Origin: Cucumis sativus
Lineage: Eukaryota; Streptophyta; Magnoliopsida; Cucurbitales; Cucurbitaceae
Direction of reading: 5' to 3'
NCBI RefSeq assembly: GCF_000004075.3
Contig: NC_026660.2
Coordinates: forward strand, 21,579,498 to 21,643,497
DNA length: 64,000 bases
The first letter of the stretch is position 1. Each line of letters starts with the position of its first letter. Made by a program: the position numbers and the translations under genes. This document shows, piece by piece, positions 38,764 to 52,009 of this stretch. The notes beneath the pieces were generated by a model, which was given only the letters and a program-made list of their open reading frames with translations, did no database searches and was not told where the DNA came from.

Positions 38764-40600
38764 AATAATTATTTTCAATACAAACAGCATATTAGTAAAA
38801 TTCTTTTTTGATTAACTGTTACCTACATATGAATGAATTGTTTACCATCAAAATATTAACTCAATTTGAGAAAAAGCATTCAAACAACTTTTTCAAAAGT
38901 ACACTATTTTCTAAATGTGAACCAAATAAAAGGCCTTTTTGAACAATTTTTCCAAACCGTTGGTAGGTTAACTTTTGTTTCAATGCTCATGCAATAACAC
39001 AACAAAGTAAATCCCAACAATATTTTCACCTTACAAACAATCATATAAATTATTGCCAACATTCTCTAAATTTCAAATAAATGATTGAGAAAAAGAAGAA
39101 ATCCAATATTTAACTAAATTTGGCAGTCCAAAAGACCACTTCAAGTCTCCCAACGCCCATCCCAATAACTATATATATCTAATTGAATGAATGTATCTAT
39201 GAAATAATTTCATTCTAAGGTTTTGTCTCTATTTGGATATTTATCTTGCGTGGGCCCTAAACTTTTCTTAACGGGCCCCACATCACTCGTTATTCAAACC
39301 ATAGACAAAGTTTGTTGCCGACGTGGCCATCTATGAACTAAGGAGTGCCACTGACACTCCGGAATCTCGGTGAATGTGGGCCAACTTTAAAGAACCATGT
39401 GGGCCTTCCCTTTTGTTACTGGACACCTTTACCTTCTTTTTTTTTACTTTCCAGCCCACAAAAAGGCCCAACTCATATGGTTGGTCAAAATTTATGATTT
39501 CACCCAGTGGGCCCAGCCCGTTAGGCTCATTAAAGCCATTACACGTGCTCTTGTTCATGTTTATCTATATACGACCATACACAAGTAATTACAACAAAAA
39601 CATATTGTAAAGAGATTGATGATTTCCTTTTTCTTTTTCTTTTTCTAGGGAAGAGATTGATGAATTGTTAATAGGATAAAGAAAAGGTAATTTATTGCCT
39701 CACTTTTATTTTACTTTCAAATTCATTTTCTTATTCTACTCGAGTGGCCTCTATCCAATGAGGAATAAAGGTTAATACTCTTTAAACTACAATGTTTGGA
39801 GATGTTAATTGAGTGTGACAGTGTTTAAGTAACAATTTTCGTTATAAGTCAGTCTAATACTGTTTTGGATCTCAATTTCTGTCGAACATTTGAATATATT
39901 TGACTTAATTGAAAATTTGAAATATATGGCAAAAAAAACCATAATACAAAATTTATAATTTATGATTAAATTATACCCTTGATTGCTTGATTAAATATTT
40001 ATAAACAGTGGTTGGTAATTATTACATGACTCTATTTCTAATCCATTTGTAAAGATTGTGAACTAAAATTCAAGTTTTAAAGCTATATGAATTGAACTAT
40101 AAGTTGATGAGATTATAAAGCAAATTCATCAAATTAAGTATATATATATATATATATATATATTGTTTTTTCAATCAATTAAGTAACGAGCACGATAGAT
40201 TGAAATACCGAGTCAAGCGATCAAATCGAAATTGATCGGTCAAAAAACAAGTGAGATCGATCGAGGTTAGTTTCAAATAATTTCAATTCGATAATTAATT
40301 TTTTTTTTTTATAAGTGTTAAATCGACTTCATTGATTTGATAATCGATTGATTATGTTAAATATTGAGGTTCTTTTGACACTTTACTAAAACGACTATGG
40401 TAAATTAATGGTTGTTGTAGGGAGATATGATGTAAGTATTAAGGCAAAAAAAAAAAAAAGAAAGGACGGGGGTGATTGATTCATAAGAGATTTTTGGAGT
40501 GGAATGGGGTCCATGCACGATGAGATATTTGTAATGTTTTATGGAGGAAAGGGGAGGGCCCACCACAAAAGCTTTTGATGAAGATTGGATGAAACATAAA
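38764..40600. other. Spacer with a cluster of TGGGCC/GGCCCA motifs
   Basis: No gene supported. At 39251-39515 six TGGGCC/GGCCCA-type motifs occur (39251, 39273, 39377, 39400, 39475 and 39508). In plants these resemble site II elements of TCP-regulated promoters. (TA)12 lies at 40139-40163. Confidence 0.4.
40139..40163. repeat. TA dinucleotide microsatellite
   Basis: About 12 perfect TA units in noncoding DNA. Confidence 0.9.
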
Positions 40601-40870
40601 AGAATCCAGAAGAGTTGATCAAAGCCACGTGGGAGCAGATAAGTGGTTGATTGGAAATGTAAAATCCTAGAAACAGAAGCAGGTGATTTCCTGAAACCCC
40701 ACGTTTCCACCGACGCAAGATGACGTCACTGTTTAAAAAACACCATGGCAAATACAAATCACCTATATCCAGCACCACGTGAGCTCGTGCATAACTAAAA
40801 GAGAAGTCCACTCATCCTGTACACCCAATCATATCCCGCCACGCATCCCATAATGGTTCCAAAGGCATGG
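40600..40870. promoter_or_regulatory. Cluster of G-box and TGACGTCA elements
   Basis: Two CACGTG G-boxes (40626-40631 and 40776-40781), a palindromic TGACGTCA (40721-40728) and an ACGT in CCACGTTTCC near 40699 fall within about 155 bp of a GC-richer patch. Such sites bind plant bZIP and bHLH factors. The nearest downstream gene is the MEI2-like gene, whose leader begins roughly 0.6-0.8 kb later, so this may be its distal promoter. Confidence 0.45.
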
Positions 40871-42900
40871 CATGGCACCCCCGAAATTCAATCCATAATC
40901 AAGGTCAGAGAAAACTGCGGGAATTTATCCATCAAATAAATATTAATTAATTTCTTTTCTTTTCTTTTCCCGATTAAAAAATTCCAAAATTTAGAATCAT
41001 AGAACAATGCAAGCAGTGAATTTGAAATTCCTTCGTGTCAACGGACTCCAAATCCGATTCAAATTCAGCTGATTTTACTCTTTCTTAACAAAAAATAGAT
41101 GAAACGAAATGAAACGACTTAACTTTCAACCACAGTCAATTTGCTTTGAGTTATTATGTCATTTTAAGCCATGAAATGGAGAGAATATGGTAACATTTTT
41201 TTCATTATTTATTAGCAATGCATTTGATATATATTAAGAGGAATGATTAAATTTAAGATTTGCTTCAATTAAATTGAAGACTAAAATTGAGAAAAAAAGG
41301 TATTTTAATTATAATTTTAATTTTGTTGGCACTGTGCTTTGTCATCCATTCTTCCAATCATTTTCCTTGGATTTATTTTTTTTTTAATTTGTATAAGTTT
41401 ATTATTTGGCCCCCCATTTGGGTTTCTCTTTCTAAAATTTGCCCAGCTTCCTTCTCTCGCTGTCCTTCTCTTCTATCTGGGTTTCCGGCGAGACTACAGG
41501 AAGTAGAAGAGTAGAAGAAAGATTTTTCTCTGCTTCTACGGAAACTCTTCTCCTTTCTTTATTTCTTTTTTCAATTTCTTATTTCTTTTTTCTCTAATTT
41601 TTTGTTTTCTTTAATCTAATTTCTTGATCGACACCGAACCTTGTCTCGATTCTCCAAATATTCATCTCTCTCTCTCTCGCAAAACAATTACTAATCATCA
41701 TCCTTCGATGTTCTCTCTTTAGCCTACTTTGTTTCAAGGTACTTCTCGCTTTACTTTTTCTGTTTCTTTCAAAAGCTATGCCATATTTTATTTGGGTTTT
41801 CTTTTTATGAATCTGGGTGTTTACTGTGTATCATTTCAATTTTGTTTTCCCTTTGCATTTGATCGGCTACTCTAGCTGCTGCTATTTGGGAAATTGGTTA
41901 CAATTACCCTTTTTGTACTGCATGATATTGATGAAAAACGTTATTGGAGTTATTTGGGTGTTTTTGGCTATGCTCAAATTTGCTCCTTTTGATGGTTGCG
42001 TATGTTGTTTTTTCAGTTTGCTACTTGTTTGACTGGAAAACAGTGAAATTTACGAGCTCACAAGCTTTTCTGTTTGATTTTACTTCCAACTACGTCTCCA
42101 ATTAAAATACGTCCCCAATTTTTATCTAATCGTGTCTCAATCTTCCCATGGAACATTTTGGGGCAACTTTGTACGGACCCATTGATTGTTACCAAGACTA
42201 TGTGATATTGTCGATTTCTTTATGCCTCTGACAGAACATGCATAATGTTTTGTTACTGATGTGGATATGTTATTGGTAGTTTGCGGAGAATTTTAACTTG
42301 CATCATTATGAGCCTTTTCTCTAGTTACGCTTTTCACCATACTAGTTTTGTGATGTAAACCTATTGAATAAAGAGAGATATAATAGAGTGATTTTTCTAT
42401 TATTGAGTAGGTCCATGTCAACCGCTTGATTTCTTCTCTGGTTTATTAGGTGAGAGCAAGACGTTTCATTTTCATTTCCCAGACAAGGGTTGGTCTAGAT
42501 TTGTTTCAAGGGTTACTATAAAAAGAAAAATAACAGTATCTTGATGTTGTGCATCTATGATGCTGTGAGTTTGCATACATGTTGACCATGAAAATTGGTA
42601 TAGGTTTTTAATTTTTAATATGTAATACGTTGACAGTATTTAATGTGATTTAGTAATTGTGCTCTTCCAAAATTGGATTCTGTCTCAGTGCCCTGCCATT
42701 AGAGAAATTGTTGCGCACTTGGATGAATGATTATTGAAATCTGACTGTTAGCTCTTCAAGGGTTTTGCAATATGCATACTGTATCTATCTCTGCAAATAA
42801 ATGTTGGTGTACTTGGCTCTCAAACACTTACATGTTTCGAAGTATTTGATTTATAAACTTATGCATGGTTTACTTTTTCTTCTTTGGCAGAAAGTGCATA
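40870..42900 (+). promoter_or_regulatory. Promoter and 5' leader of the MEI2-like gene, with leader intron
   Basis: A pyrimidine-rich leader spans about 41440-41738. A donor GT at 41739 (TTTCAAG|GTACTT) and an acceptor ending at 42890 (TTTGGCAG) define a leader intron of about 1.15 kb, after which only 10 bases precede the ATG. Leader introns are common in plant genes with broad expression. The TATA box and exact start of transcription were not identified. Confidence 0.5.
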
Positions 42901-45900
42901 ATGGAGCCACAATCTGAAGATTCTATGTCGGGTAATTTTGTTTATTCAACCAAGAGAATTTGGTTAAGAGCATTCAAGTGCCTACTAATTTCCTGCATTA
43001 ACATCATTACACGCTGGTTTAATTATACAACAGACTTTTTGAATACTTAACAATCATTGCTTTTGCAGGCCAAGCCAAAAATTTATTAGTCAACGTTCCC
43101 CGAAAAGCGGGAAGTAGTGCATGGGGAATTCCTTGCGCATCTGACTCTTTTCACGCCTCATCTGATGTTAGCTTGTTTTCCAGTTCATTGCCAGTCCTAC
43201 CACATGAGAAATGTATGTAGAAGTGTTTGTTGTCACATACTTATCAATGATCTGTTTAGTTTTTATGTGTTAAATAAGTCTTGCCATGCTAATGTGCAGT
43301 GGATTTTGATTCTGAGCTTTGTCAATCTGATGGTGCTGACTTATCCAATGAACTTGACCCCAAAACTGACATCAAGGACCCTCTTGAAGAGGTAGAGGTA
43401 GAAGTAGATGCAATCGGCAATCTGCTTCCCGATGATGATGAGCTTTTCAGCGGTTTAATGGATGATTTTGACTTAAGTGGATTGCCCAGTCAACTAGAGG
43501 ATTTGGAAGAGTATGACCTATTTGGCAGTGGAGGGGGAATGGAACTAGATTTTGAACCTCAAGAAAACCTGAGTATGGGTATGTCAAAATTGAATCTGTC
43601 TGACAGTGTTACTGGAAGCATGGTTAGTCATTATGCTCTGCCAAATGGTGTGGGAACGGTGGCCGGAGAGCATCCATATGGGGAACATCCATCAAGGACA
43701 TTGTTTGTAAGGAATATCAATAGTAATGTCGAGGATGCTGAGTTAAGGGCCCTCTTTGAGGTAATATTATTTAACGAGTTGCTTCCATAAATTTTCTGAG
43801 GAAATTTTCTTTGGCGAGTTACTTCCTTATCTTTGCAAGGTAACATGAGCTGACTTTCTTAGATTTGTCTTTATGCTGATCTTCTCCTTACGTCTGTTCT
43901 TTTATTTGATTTTCTGGAAAATTATGTGCAAGTCTCCATTAATTTTATGGTACCATGAAACTTTCCGCCTACTAAGGTTTCTTTTTCAAATCTTAAATGA
44001 TCATTTTAGATATAAAATCAGCCTTCTAGATCTTTTTGTTTGTGACGAGTACTTAGTCTTGATTCCAATTCTCATGCGTAAGAGGTTCCTGAAGAGCCTG
44101 CTTACATCTTTTCCTTGAAGTTCACTGTATGTGATGAGGTTGGATATTAGCATCCTCTGCTCATATTCATTCTGATGTTGCTTTCTGTGCTTGTGCTGGT
44201 GGTCTATGCCCCTGGACTTGGTGCATGTTGTGTGTGTCGCTTTAAGCATGCACTGGCAGGCTTTGAGATTGGTGATGTGCATGTTACTGACTGGAGCCTC
44301 AATACATTTTAGTTCATATATCTTTAGATTTCTCAATAGTTATTGAATCCTTGATAGCTCAGATAAGTGGCATTAAAACTGATACTTCCTGATGGAGAAC
44401 TAGTTTACTGTTGTTATTGGTACCTTGAAGCCCCTTTCAGTAAATTTTTGTGTAGATGAGACTACTTTCTGTACTATTTACTGGATTGCTTCATTTCTAT
44501 AAGGTTCAGAAACAGTTCTGTTTATTCACTTCAAATTCTAGTTCGTTAACTGCTCCTATCTCTACAGCAATATGGAGATATAAGAACTTTATACACTGCT
44601 TGCAAGCATAGGGGTTTTGTGATGATATCTTACTATGACATTCGAGCGGCTCGCACAGCAATGCGTGCATTGCAAAACAAACCTTTGAGGCGACGAAAAC
44701 TTGACATTCATTTTTCAATACCAAAGGTTTGAGCTGAGATGGCCATTCTTATTATACAGTTTTCCTCTCTTGGTTCTAACTTCTGTGTACATTGTTACCA
44801 ACATCGTTAACTCGTTAACTCTTTAAATCTGTTGCTTGGCCATTTTCCAGGATAATCCTTCAGAAAAGGATATTAACCAGGGAACTCTTGTTGTATTCAA
44901 TCTGGATGCCTCAGTTTCAAATGATGACCTTCGTCGAATATTTGGGGCTTATGGAGAAGTAAAGGAGGTACTTTTCAACTTTCCGTTATAGCACACCTGA
45001 CAATCACACGCTTACATAGAATTGCCTGCACAATCAGTCCTTTGATTTCTGCATGTTTGTGCAAGGATGCATGTCACATGTGATTTGTATGGAATCCTAA
45101 TACGGACATCTGCAATTAAGTTTCTAAAAGGACAACTTCCCTTCCTCAAACTGCAGATTAGGGAAACACCACACAAGCGTCATCATAAGTTCATAGAGTT
45201 TTATGACGTTAGAGCAGCAGAGGCTGCTCTAAGGGCATTAAATAGGAGTGATATAGCAGGCAAGCGAATAAAGCTTGAACCTAGCCGTCCTGGAGGGGCA
45301 CGTAGGAAGTAAGTTCCTTATGCCTGTCACTTTTGTTCACACTTATCTGAGCTAGATTTTTTTTATATATGCTTTACCCTAGATAATAATTATGTAATGA
45401 TTTACTTTCATCATTTCCATTGATTATCTTTTAGACTTTTAGTAGACATTATATCTTTTGGCATTTGTATGTGTTTTATGCAATATCATGTTTTGCTTAC
45501 AAACTGACATGCTTTTATCATTCATATAGTTTAATGCAGCAATTAAGTCAAGAGTTGGAACAAGATGACGCTCGGACTTTTCGTCATCAGGTTGGTTCGC
45601 CAGCAACCAATTCACCTCCAGGTGAGCATCTTATACAGTTTTTCTTGAATCCTGGATTCCTGATTATATTTATGGATCTATGATTACCTACAACATCTCA
45701 ACCGTTGGATGGAAGTTCTTCTATGCATCATTTATTTTGGATACTCATTAACATTAGAACCACTTCAATGGTAGGTAACTGGTCACATATTGGTAGTCCG
45801 GTGGAACATAATTCATTTAGCAAGTCCCCTGGTTTGGGAAGCCTGAGCCCCATAAACAGCAGTCATTTGTCTGGCTTGGCTTCTATTCTTCCTCCTAATC

Positions 45901-47747
45901 TGTCAAACTCTCCAAGAATAGCACCAATTGGAAAGGACCAAGGAAGGGCTAATCATGCCAGCCAAGTGCTCACCAATTCTGCATTGATGCAAGGAACAAC
46001 CTACCACCATCATCAATCCTTTCCTGACAACAAATTTAGCTCAAATGGTGGATCTACATCTTCTGTTGCTGACTTGAATTCCAATTCATCCAGTATTGGG
46101 ACATTATCTGGTCCTCAGTTCCTATGGGGAAGCCCAACCCCCTATGCTGAACGTCCAAATTCTTCAGCTTGGCCGACACCATCTGCAGGACAGCCATTTA
46201 CTTCTAATGGGCAAGGACAAGGTTTTCCATATGTTAGACACCATGGTTCTTTGCTTGGTTCTCATCACCATCACGTAGGATCTGCTCCATCGGGTGTTCC
46301 TCTTGATAGGCCTTTTGGTTATTTCCCAGAGTCACCAGAAACATCCTTCATGAGTCCAGGTACACTAGGGAGCACAAGTTTAAGTCGACACAATGGTAAT
46401 TTTATGAACTTGAGTACACGAGCAGCTATGACTGGTGGTCTTGGTCTTCCAACAAATATGGCTGAAAATGGCTCTCCCAACTTTAGACTGATGTCTTTGC
46501 CCAGGCAAGGCTCTATTTACTATGGCAATGGCTCTTTTCCCGGGTCTGGTGTTGTGAGCGCTGATGGATTGCTGGAACGTGGTCGTAGTAGGCGAGTTGA
46601 GAATGTTGGGAACCAAATTGAGAGCAAGAAGCAGTATCAGCTTGATTTGGAAAAAATTGTCAGTGGGGAAGATACTAGGACCACACTAATGATAAAAAAC
46701 ATCCCCAACAAGTAAGAACCTATTTGGTTTATTATTTAAGAGTAGAGTTTAAATTCACCTTGATTATACCCTATGTTTCTTTTCGTAAACGTATATTTAT
46801 TTTTGCTATAGGTACACATCAAAGATGCTTTTGGCTGCTATTGATGAAAATCACCGTGGTGCTTATGATTTTCTATACTTGCCTATTGATTTCAAGGTAG
46901 CCTTTATTTTCTAGAATATATTACGTCATTGAAGACCCTATGATACTGACTTCCAATTATGGTTTAATTTCTTGTTTCAGAATAAGTGCAATGTCGGTTA
47001 TGCCTTCATCAATATGGTGTCACCCACACAAATCATTCCCTTCTATGAGGTATGTCTTGGTTCATCGCTGTATTTCTTTTTTTGGGTGAACAATGCATTT
47101 ATCTGGTATGTTTTCATTTCTGATCATCTGAATTTGGCTGTACTACTATATATATATGTATATCAAAATTTGATTCTTAAATTGTAAGAACCATAAGAAT
47201 TTTTGTCTCTAAAGTTCTTGCTTATAATGGAAATATAATGTTTACCAGGCATTCAATGGTAAGAAGTGGGAAAAGTTCAATAGTGAAAAGGTTGCTTCAC
47301 TAGCTTATGCTCGAATTCAGGGCAAGACTGCTCTAGTAACACACTTTCAGAACTCGAGCCTAATGAATGAGGACAAGCGATGTCGGCCGATTCTCTTTCG
47401 ATCTGAAGGCCAAGAGATTGGTGACCAGGTGACATGTTTTGATTAATCCTAGTTATTCTTGTTCAATGTGTGCTGTATTTTTATACTTTTCTTTACTCGA
47501 CTTGTTCTTGTTGCACTTATGATTGAAAGTGGAGATACACTCAACTGAATCAAGTTAACTGGTAGTTTGTATCCAGAGAAGATCCCTATCATTTCCGCTG
47601 ACCGATTCAATTTGTTGTCTATCACAAATCCAGGATATTCTCCTCTCCAGCAACCTGAACATATGCATTCGTCAGCCAGATGGATCATACTCAGGGGATT
47701 CATTGGACAGCCCAAAGGGCCACCCAGATGAAAAGCCAGAAAATTAA
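42901..47747 (+). CDS. MEI2-like RNA-binding protein (AML family), three RRMs
   Basis: Plant relative of the fission-yeast meiosis regulator Mei2; such proteins act in meiosis and vegetative meristem growth. Coding exons: 42901-42931, 43069-43212, 43300-43760, 44568-44726, 44851-44967, 45157-45308, 45530-45621, 45775-46711, 46812-46896, 46981-47049, 47249-47428 and 47634-47747. They join in frame to 846 aa. RRM1 is about residues 192-263 (TLFVRNINSN, RGFVMISYYD) and RRM2 about 276-345 (GTLVVFNLD, HHKFIEFYDVR). The C-terminal MEI2-type RRM3 starts near 687 (RTTLMIKNIPNKYTSKM, CNVGYAFINM). The 5' part has the acidic IGNLLPDDDEL and GSGGGMELD words of AML proteins. The C-terminus (LNICIRQPDGSYSGDS) is more like MEI2-like 2/5 forms; the exact AML number is not certain. 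Confidence 0.95.
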
Positions 47748-48713
47748 CTTATTCTGGTTCATTTTCTAAGCCTTGAGATTAAAAAAGGCTGGGAAAACTA
47801 ACTGTTGGATAGGTATTAATATGGTAAACCTAAGTGAGAACTGATGGAGTAATTGTCATTGATGGTACTTTACTTGATCATTATTTTTCATGAAGGGTAT
47901 TGCAGACAAGGAGGCAGAGAGCAATTTTTTTTTTTTTTGGTTGTAGGTAGAGGAACATATTGTAATTTAACCAATGGTAAATAAGGCGAATCACGTGGCC
48001 ACTGGCCTAAGTCTCTCTGCGGCATCGAGCGTTGCTTCCAGCTTGTTTGTGACCATCTCTTCTGTGGAGTCTATATTAGAGGAGTTTGCATTTTGTCTTT
48101 GTTCATAGGGGCTCTCAAGTCCAATTGCAAATATGAGTTGTTCCTGTTGATATTGGTAAATTTCTGTGGGTCATATAGGGTTTAGGTTCTCTGTTGAAGA
48201 AGTGTACAGATGGGGAGGCCACTAGGATGTTTCTTCCCTATGTTAAGTTGTTGATATCATGTAGACAACAGAATTGGTGTTTGCATCAAATTAAACTTGT
48301 AAATTCATATTCTTGCCTTTTCTTTTGGATCCTTGAATAATCAGAATTGTACTTAAACTTGCACATTTGAAAGAAGCTTTCTCTTGCTCTCTCTTTGTGT
48401 GGATTGTAACCTCTATCTTAAAGCTGCAATGCTTAAAACATTATTTATTCACCGAGCGTGTTATGCAATGCTCGCTTTGTATGTTTGTGTGTTTTTTTTT
48501 AATTAAATTTATTTATTTATAAAAAAAAGTGAAAGAAGTATTTGAAAAAGAAAGATGACAAAAACAGTATTGTTAAACCATCAATTTCATAAGAAAGGAT
48601 GTCATCCATCATTCACTCATATGTCAGAATCTGAACTGTGTCCCCCCTATGCATTATTGTTAACAATATGTGTCACATTTGCATAATTTAAGTCTCATCA
48701 ATAACCTATCGAT
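47748..48713. other. 3' flanks of the convergent MEI2-like and PRS genes
   Basis: Contains the 3' untranslated regions of the two convergent genes. Nothing else recognised. A T-run lies near 47925 and an AT-rich patch near 48490-48530. Confidence 0.5.
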
Positions 48714-51700
48714 TCAAATCACCAAAGCATCAGCAATGGAACCTGCAAGACTCAAAACTTCAAAAGGAGCTTTATCCGCTATGGCTTTGACTGTATGAGG
48801 GCAGGAATCAGTGATCCAGAAGTAGGAAAATGCCATCTCCAAACCTTCAGAAAGAATATCAAGATATAGATTACCATACTTTGAATGATTATTGATATTT
48901 TTGGTAGTGATTGTTAAATTGTTTTTGTTAAGTTCAAAATTAGTTTGAAACATGTTTTTTAAATTTTTTAATCAATTTTGTTTGTATGGAAGTGCAAAGT
49001 ATGAAATTAAACATTAATTTAATTTTGAAAGACTAAAGATATACTAAAGTGATTTTGAGTTAGATACAAGTAATTTTAAGCTCACTCCTAAAACTTCAAC
49101 CACTCACCATTTTTGTGAAGGAACCGCTTCCATGATTGCTTTGGGAAAACACCATGAGTAACATATGCACTAACCTTGGCCGCTCCGTGGGCTGCTAAAA
49201 CTTTCTGATAGTAAAATGAGCAGAAAAATTAGAATGCAGCAGACAAGCAAGAGCCAAGAATATGATTGGAGGTTGTCAGCATACATCTTGATCACAAACT
49301 TTTGAAAAAGAATCAATCTGGAAAATGGGCACGCTTCTTAGAAATTTAGAATTGTGTTCAGAAATTATATTGTGGCATAAAAAGTATGATGTTCAAGTGA
49401 AAGGAATTTTTTGCAGCTCACAGCCGATTAAAAACACAATTAGTATGCAGCAGTTCCGGTACCAAACCAAATAAGTGATGGAGCATTGACTTCAAATGAT
49501 ATCTGAGACAGTGGTTCACAAGTGTATCTAGCAGGGTTAGGTGCCAGAGGAGAGGAATACCTGACACTCAATCAAGGTTCCTCCAGATTGTACCAAATCA
49601 TCAACAATAACCACATGCCGACCAGCAGGATTTCCTTCCTTGATTCGCACTATCCTTTTGTCTTCTTCACGAACTTTCGTACAGATGACCTGCCATTAGT
49701 CAGCATCATATTTTAGAATGCTGAGAAAAATGTACTCATAAACGAGACTGTACTTTGAAGATATGATAAACTCCAACTAACCACAGGATAACGATCAAGT
49801 AGCTTGTGGAATCGCTTCCAAGCTCCATCATCAGGAAATGCTATTACTACCTGCACAATAGCATGGTTAAATCATGAACAATGTAAAAGGGGGGAAAATG
49901 GTTTGAAAGAAAGTGTTTTGGGCATTGTACAGCATACTCACATCGTCAGCATCAGGAAGTTGGTGTAGACGTTGCTTCAGGAGTGGAATTCCCGTTTCAA
50001 ACAAAGGCAAAACATTATCCCCAAAGTAAAATCTTTCCTGTAGTGAAAGGGAGATCAATATAAAAGATGATATCGTTCCAATATAACCACATTGGCAACA
50101 AGGGGAAGATAAATTCTAAGAGAGTGAAGATGTCAAAGGATTCTCCCAGGTTACAAAGCAACTGGTAAAAGTTAATTCATGCGAAGATGATCAATATAAG
50201 AACAGCTGTAGCTAGCTACGGTAGCGCAAAATCAACAACAGACATGACACTAACTAGCAAGAGGCCATGTCCAGTGCTGCTTCCTACGCTATCCAGTGAC
50301 TTAATCATCAGCAATGGAAGGCTTAGTTTTAGAACATAAATTCAATCAATAACAACAAACCTGCAAGGCATGTATATCATAGATTACTACGCTTGTTGGG
50401 CCACCTCTTGAAATAGGAATATTTGATAGGATTCTTGCCATCGTAAATGCTGTTGCTACATCCCCTTCTTCTTCCATTCGCTCAAAGGAGCCAGTAGGAA
50501 AGAAAGGCAATACCAACGTGAATGAAGCAGCGAAAAGCCTTGGGAGATTGTATATGACTGATATCTGTTCAAATATAGCTCCTTGGTGGCTGAAAGATGC
50601 AAGGAATGCTACATGATTCCCACGCAGTTCTTGAGCATTGTTTATGTATATATTTGGAAAACCATCATCAAATGTCCTGTATATAGTGTGAACTTATTAT
50701 AGTACTTACCAAATGAAAGACTACCTCAAGCAGTTTACAAGCAGCAGTCTAGTTGACACTTGACATACTAACAAAAACCAAAATGAACTACAAAGCAAAT
50801 TCTTAGCAGCAGCAAAGGCATGCAAAGAGAACCCAAGAAGAAAGGATACAATTAAAGGGCACAGATATGGCAGCAGAGAATTGGAAAATCCCAGCTTCAA
50901 CAGAATCAGGACATGGCTAATACATTAATATGTTCATTTTGATTCCCAAGTCGTGAAACCGTACTTCTTCACTCTACTTTTCTTTTCGAGTGAGGAAGCC
51001 TCATCTACCACTCTCTGGCATATAGGTAATTAGATGATGAAGGACTAAAATGCAGTCGATTGCCAGTGCTATTTGCTCCTCAAGATTAGAAAAACATATA
51101 TAAACATAGATACGAGGTCTACAGACAGATTATAGTAGATAGCCGATAGGTAGACAAAAAGATAACCAATTTACAGTCTCGTGAACTTTTAGTTATCTTC
51201 TTGGCTCAGATAGGTACATGGGTAGGTAAAGAAATTTCACTCCCTTGCAACTCTTGGATTCGTTTTGAGTTTTAGAGTTGTTCATAGCTTCATCACTTTT
51301 TTCCCATTTTCTTTACTAAATGTGTCTCATATAGATCTATAACATATAAAATGTCTAAATACCTTTTTCTTTTGTAACAACTATACAGTAATGTCTGTCA
51401 AACAAACCAGCAGAGAAACTTACATTTTAGAAGTAGAACAGGGGCAAAACAATTTCACAGGAAAGGACAACAAGCTCAACTTTAAAAACTAAGAACCCAA
51501 AGGATCACCACCAGCTATTTGTTCTGGAAAAGTTTTGTTCATAACAAAAACTAATTGAACCAAATGGGTTCTTAAACTTTTTATCTCAGTCTACTTAAAG
51601 TTTGTAGATTTTCAAGCACAAGATGATCATTACATTAACAAGCTAATAAAAAACTACAGTTAAGAACTGAAAACCAAAAGAAAAGCCAGAAAACTTAGAA

Positions 51701-51882
51701 ATACAAACAGTTATCTAAGGGGAAACAAAGAAATTTGCATTTAAGGGGAGAGGAAAAGGAATGGACCTCCATTTGATGGTTTGTAAAGTGATGGAATCGG
51801 ATTGAGCTGCAACTTTTTGAGCAAGTTCTTCGCATTCCTCGCAGTAAAAGAGAAAGATGTGCTTCTTCGGCGGCTTTGCCAT
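48714..51882 (-). CDS. PRS4: Ribose-phosphate pyrophosphokinase 4-like (PRPP synthase)
   Basis: Makes 5-phosphoribosyl-1-pyrophosphate from ribose 5-phosphate and ATP, for nucleotide, His and Trp synthesis. Seven exons on the minus strand: 51882-51767, 50676-50361, 50037-49942, 49850-49782, 49689-49561, 49204-49108 and 48844-48714. They join in frame to 317 aa. The phosphoribosyl-binding loop [14 protein letters not shown] is at 225-238. The N-terminal half has FASFSHQ-type and [22 protein letters not shown] words of the plant PRS3/PRS4 class, and the end is [12 protein letters not shown]. The start is the first ATG of the leader (MAKPPKKH). It leaves no transit peptide, which fits the cytosolic PRS4 type and makes the N-terminus about 20 residues shorter than I recall for Arabidopsis PRS4. 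Intron 1 is about 1.1 kb. Confidence 0.94.
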
Positions 51883-51996
51883 TGATTCCCACAACTTCAA
51901 CTTCCACCACAAAGCTGCTTTCACTCAAAGCAGAAAGAGAGAGAGAAAGAGGAAACCAAAGAGAGTGTTAGTGGAGAAATAGATTTTGGGGACAAT

Positions 51997-52006
51997 TATA
52001 TATATA
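51997..52006 (-). promoter_or_regulatory. TATA box of the PRS4-like gene
   Basis: A TATATATA run on the minus strand lies about 115 bp before the ATG at 51882. It is followed by a CT-rich leader (CTCTTTCTCTCTCTC). The spacing is plausible for a plant core promoter, but the AT-rich setting weakens the call. Confidence 0.45.
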
Positions 52007-52009
52007 ATA

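Noticed and set aside
51695-51928. Alternative frame at the start of the PRS4-like gene (reading SESSFVVEVEVVG)
   Set aside because: It lacks an ATG, runs out of frame with the conserved [11 protein letters not shown] segment and does not join exon 2 correctly.
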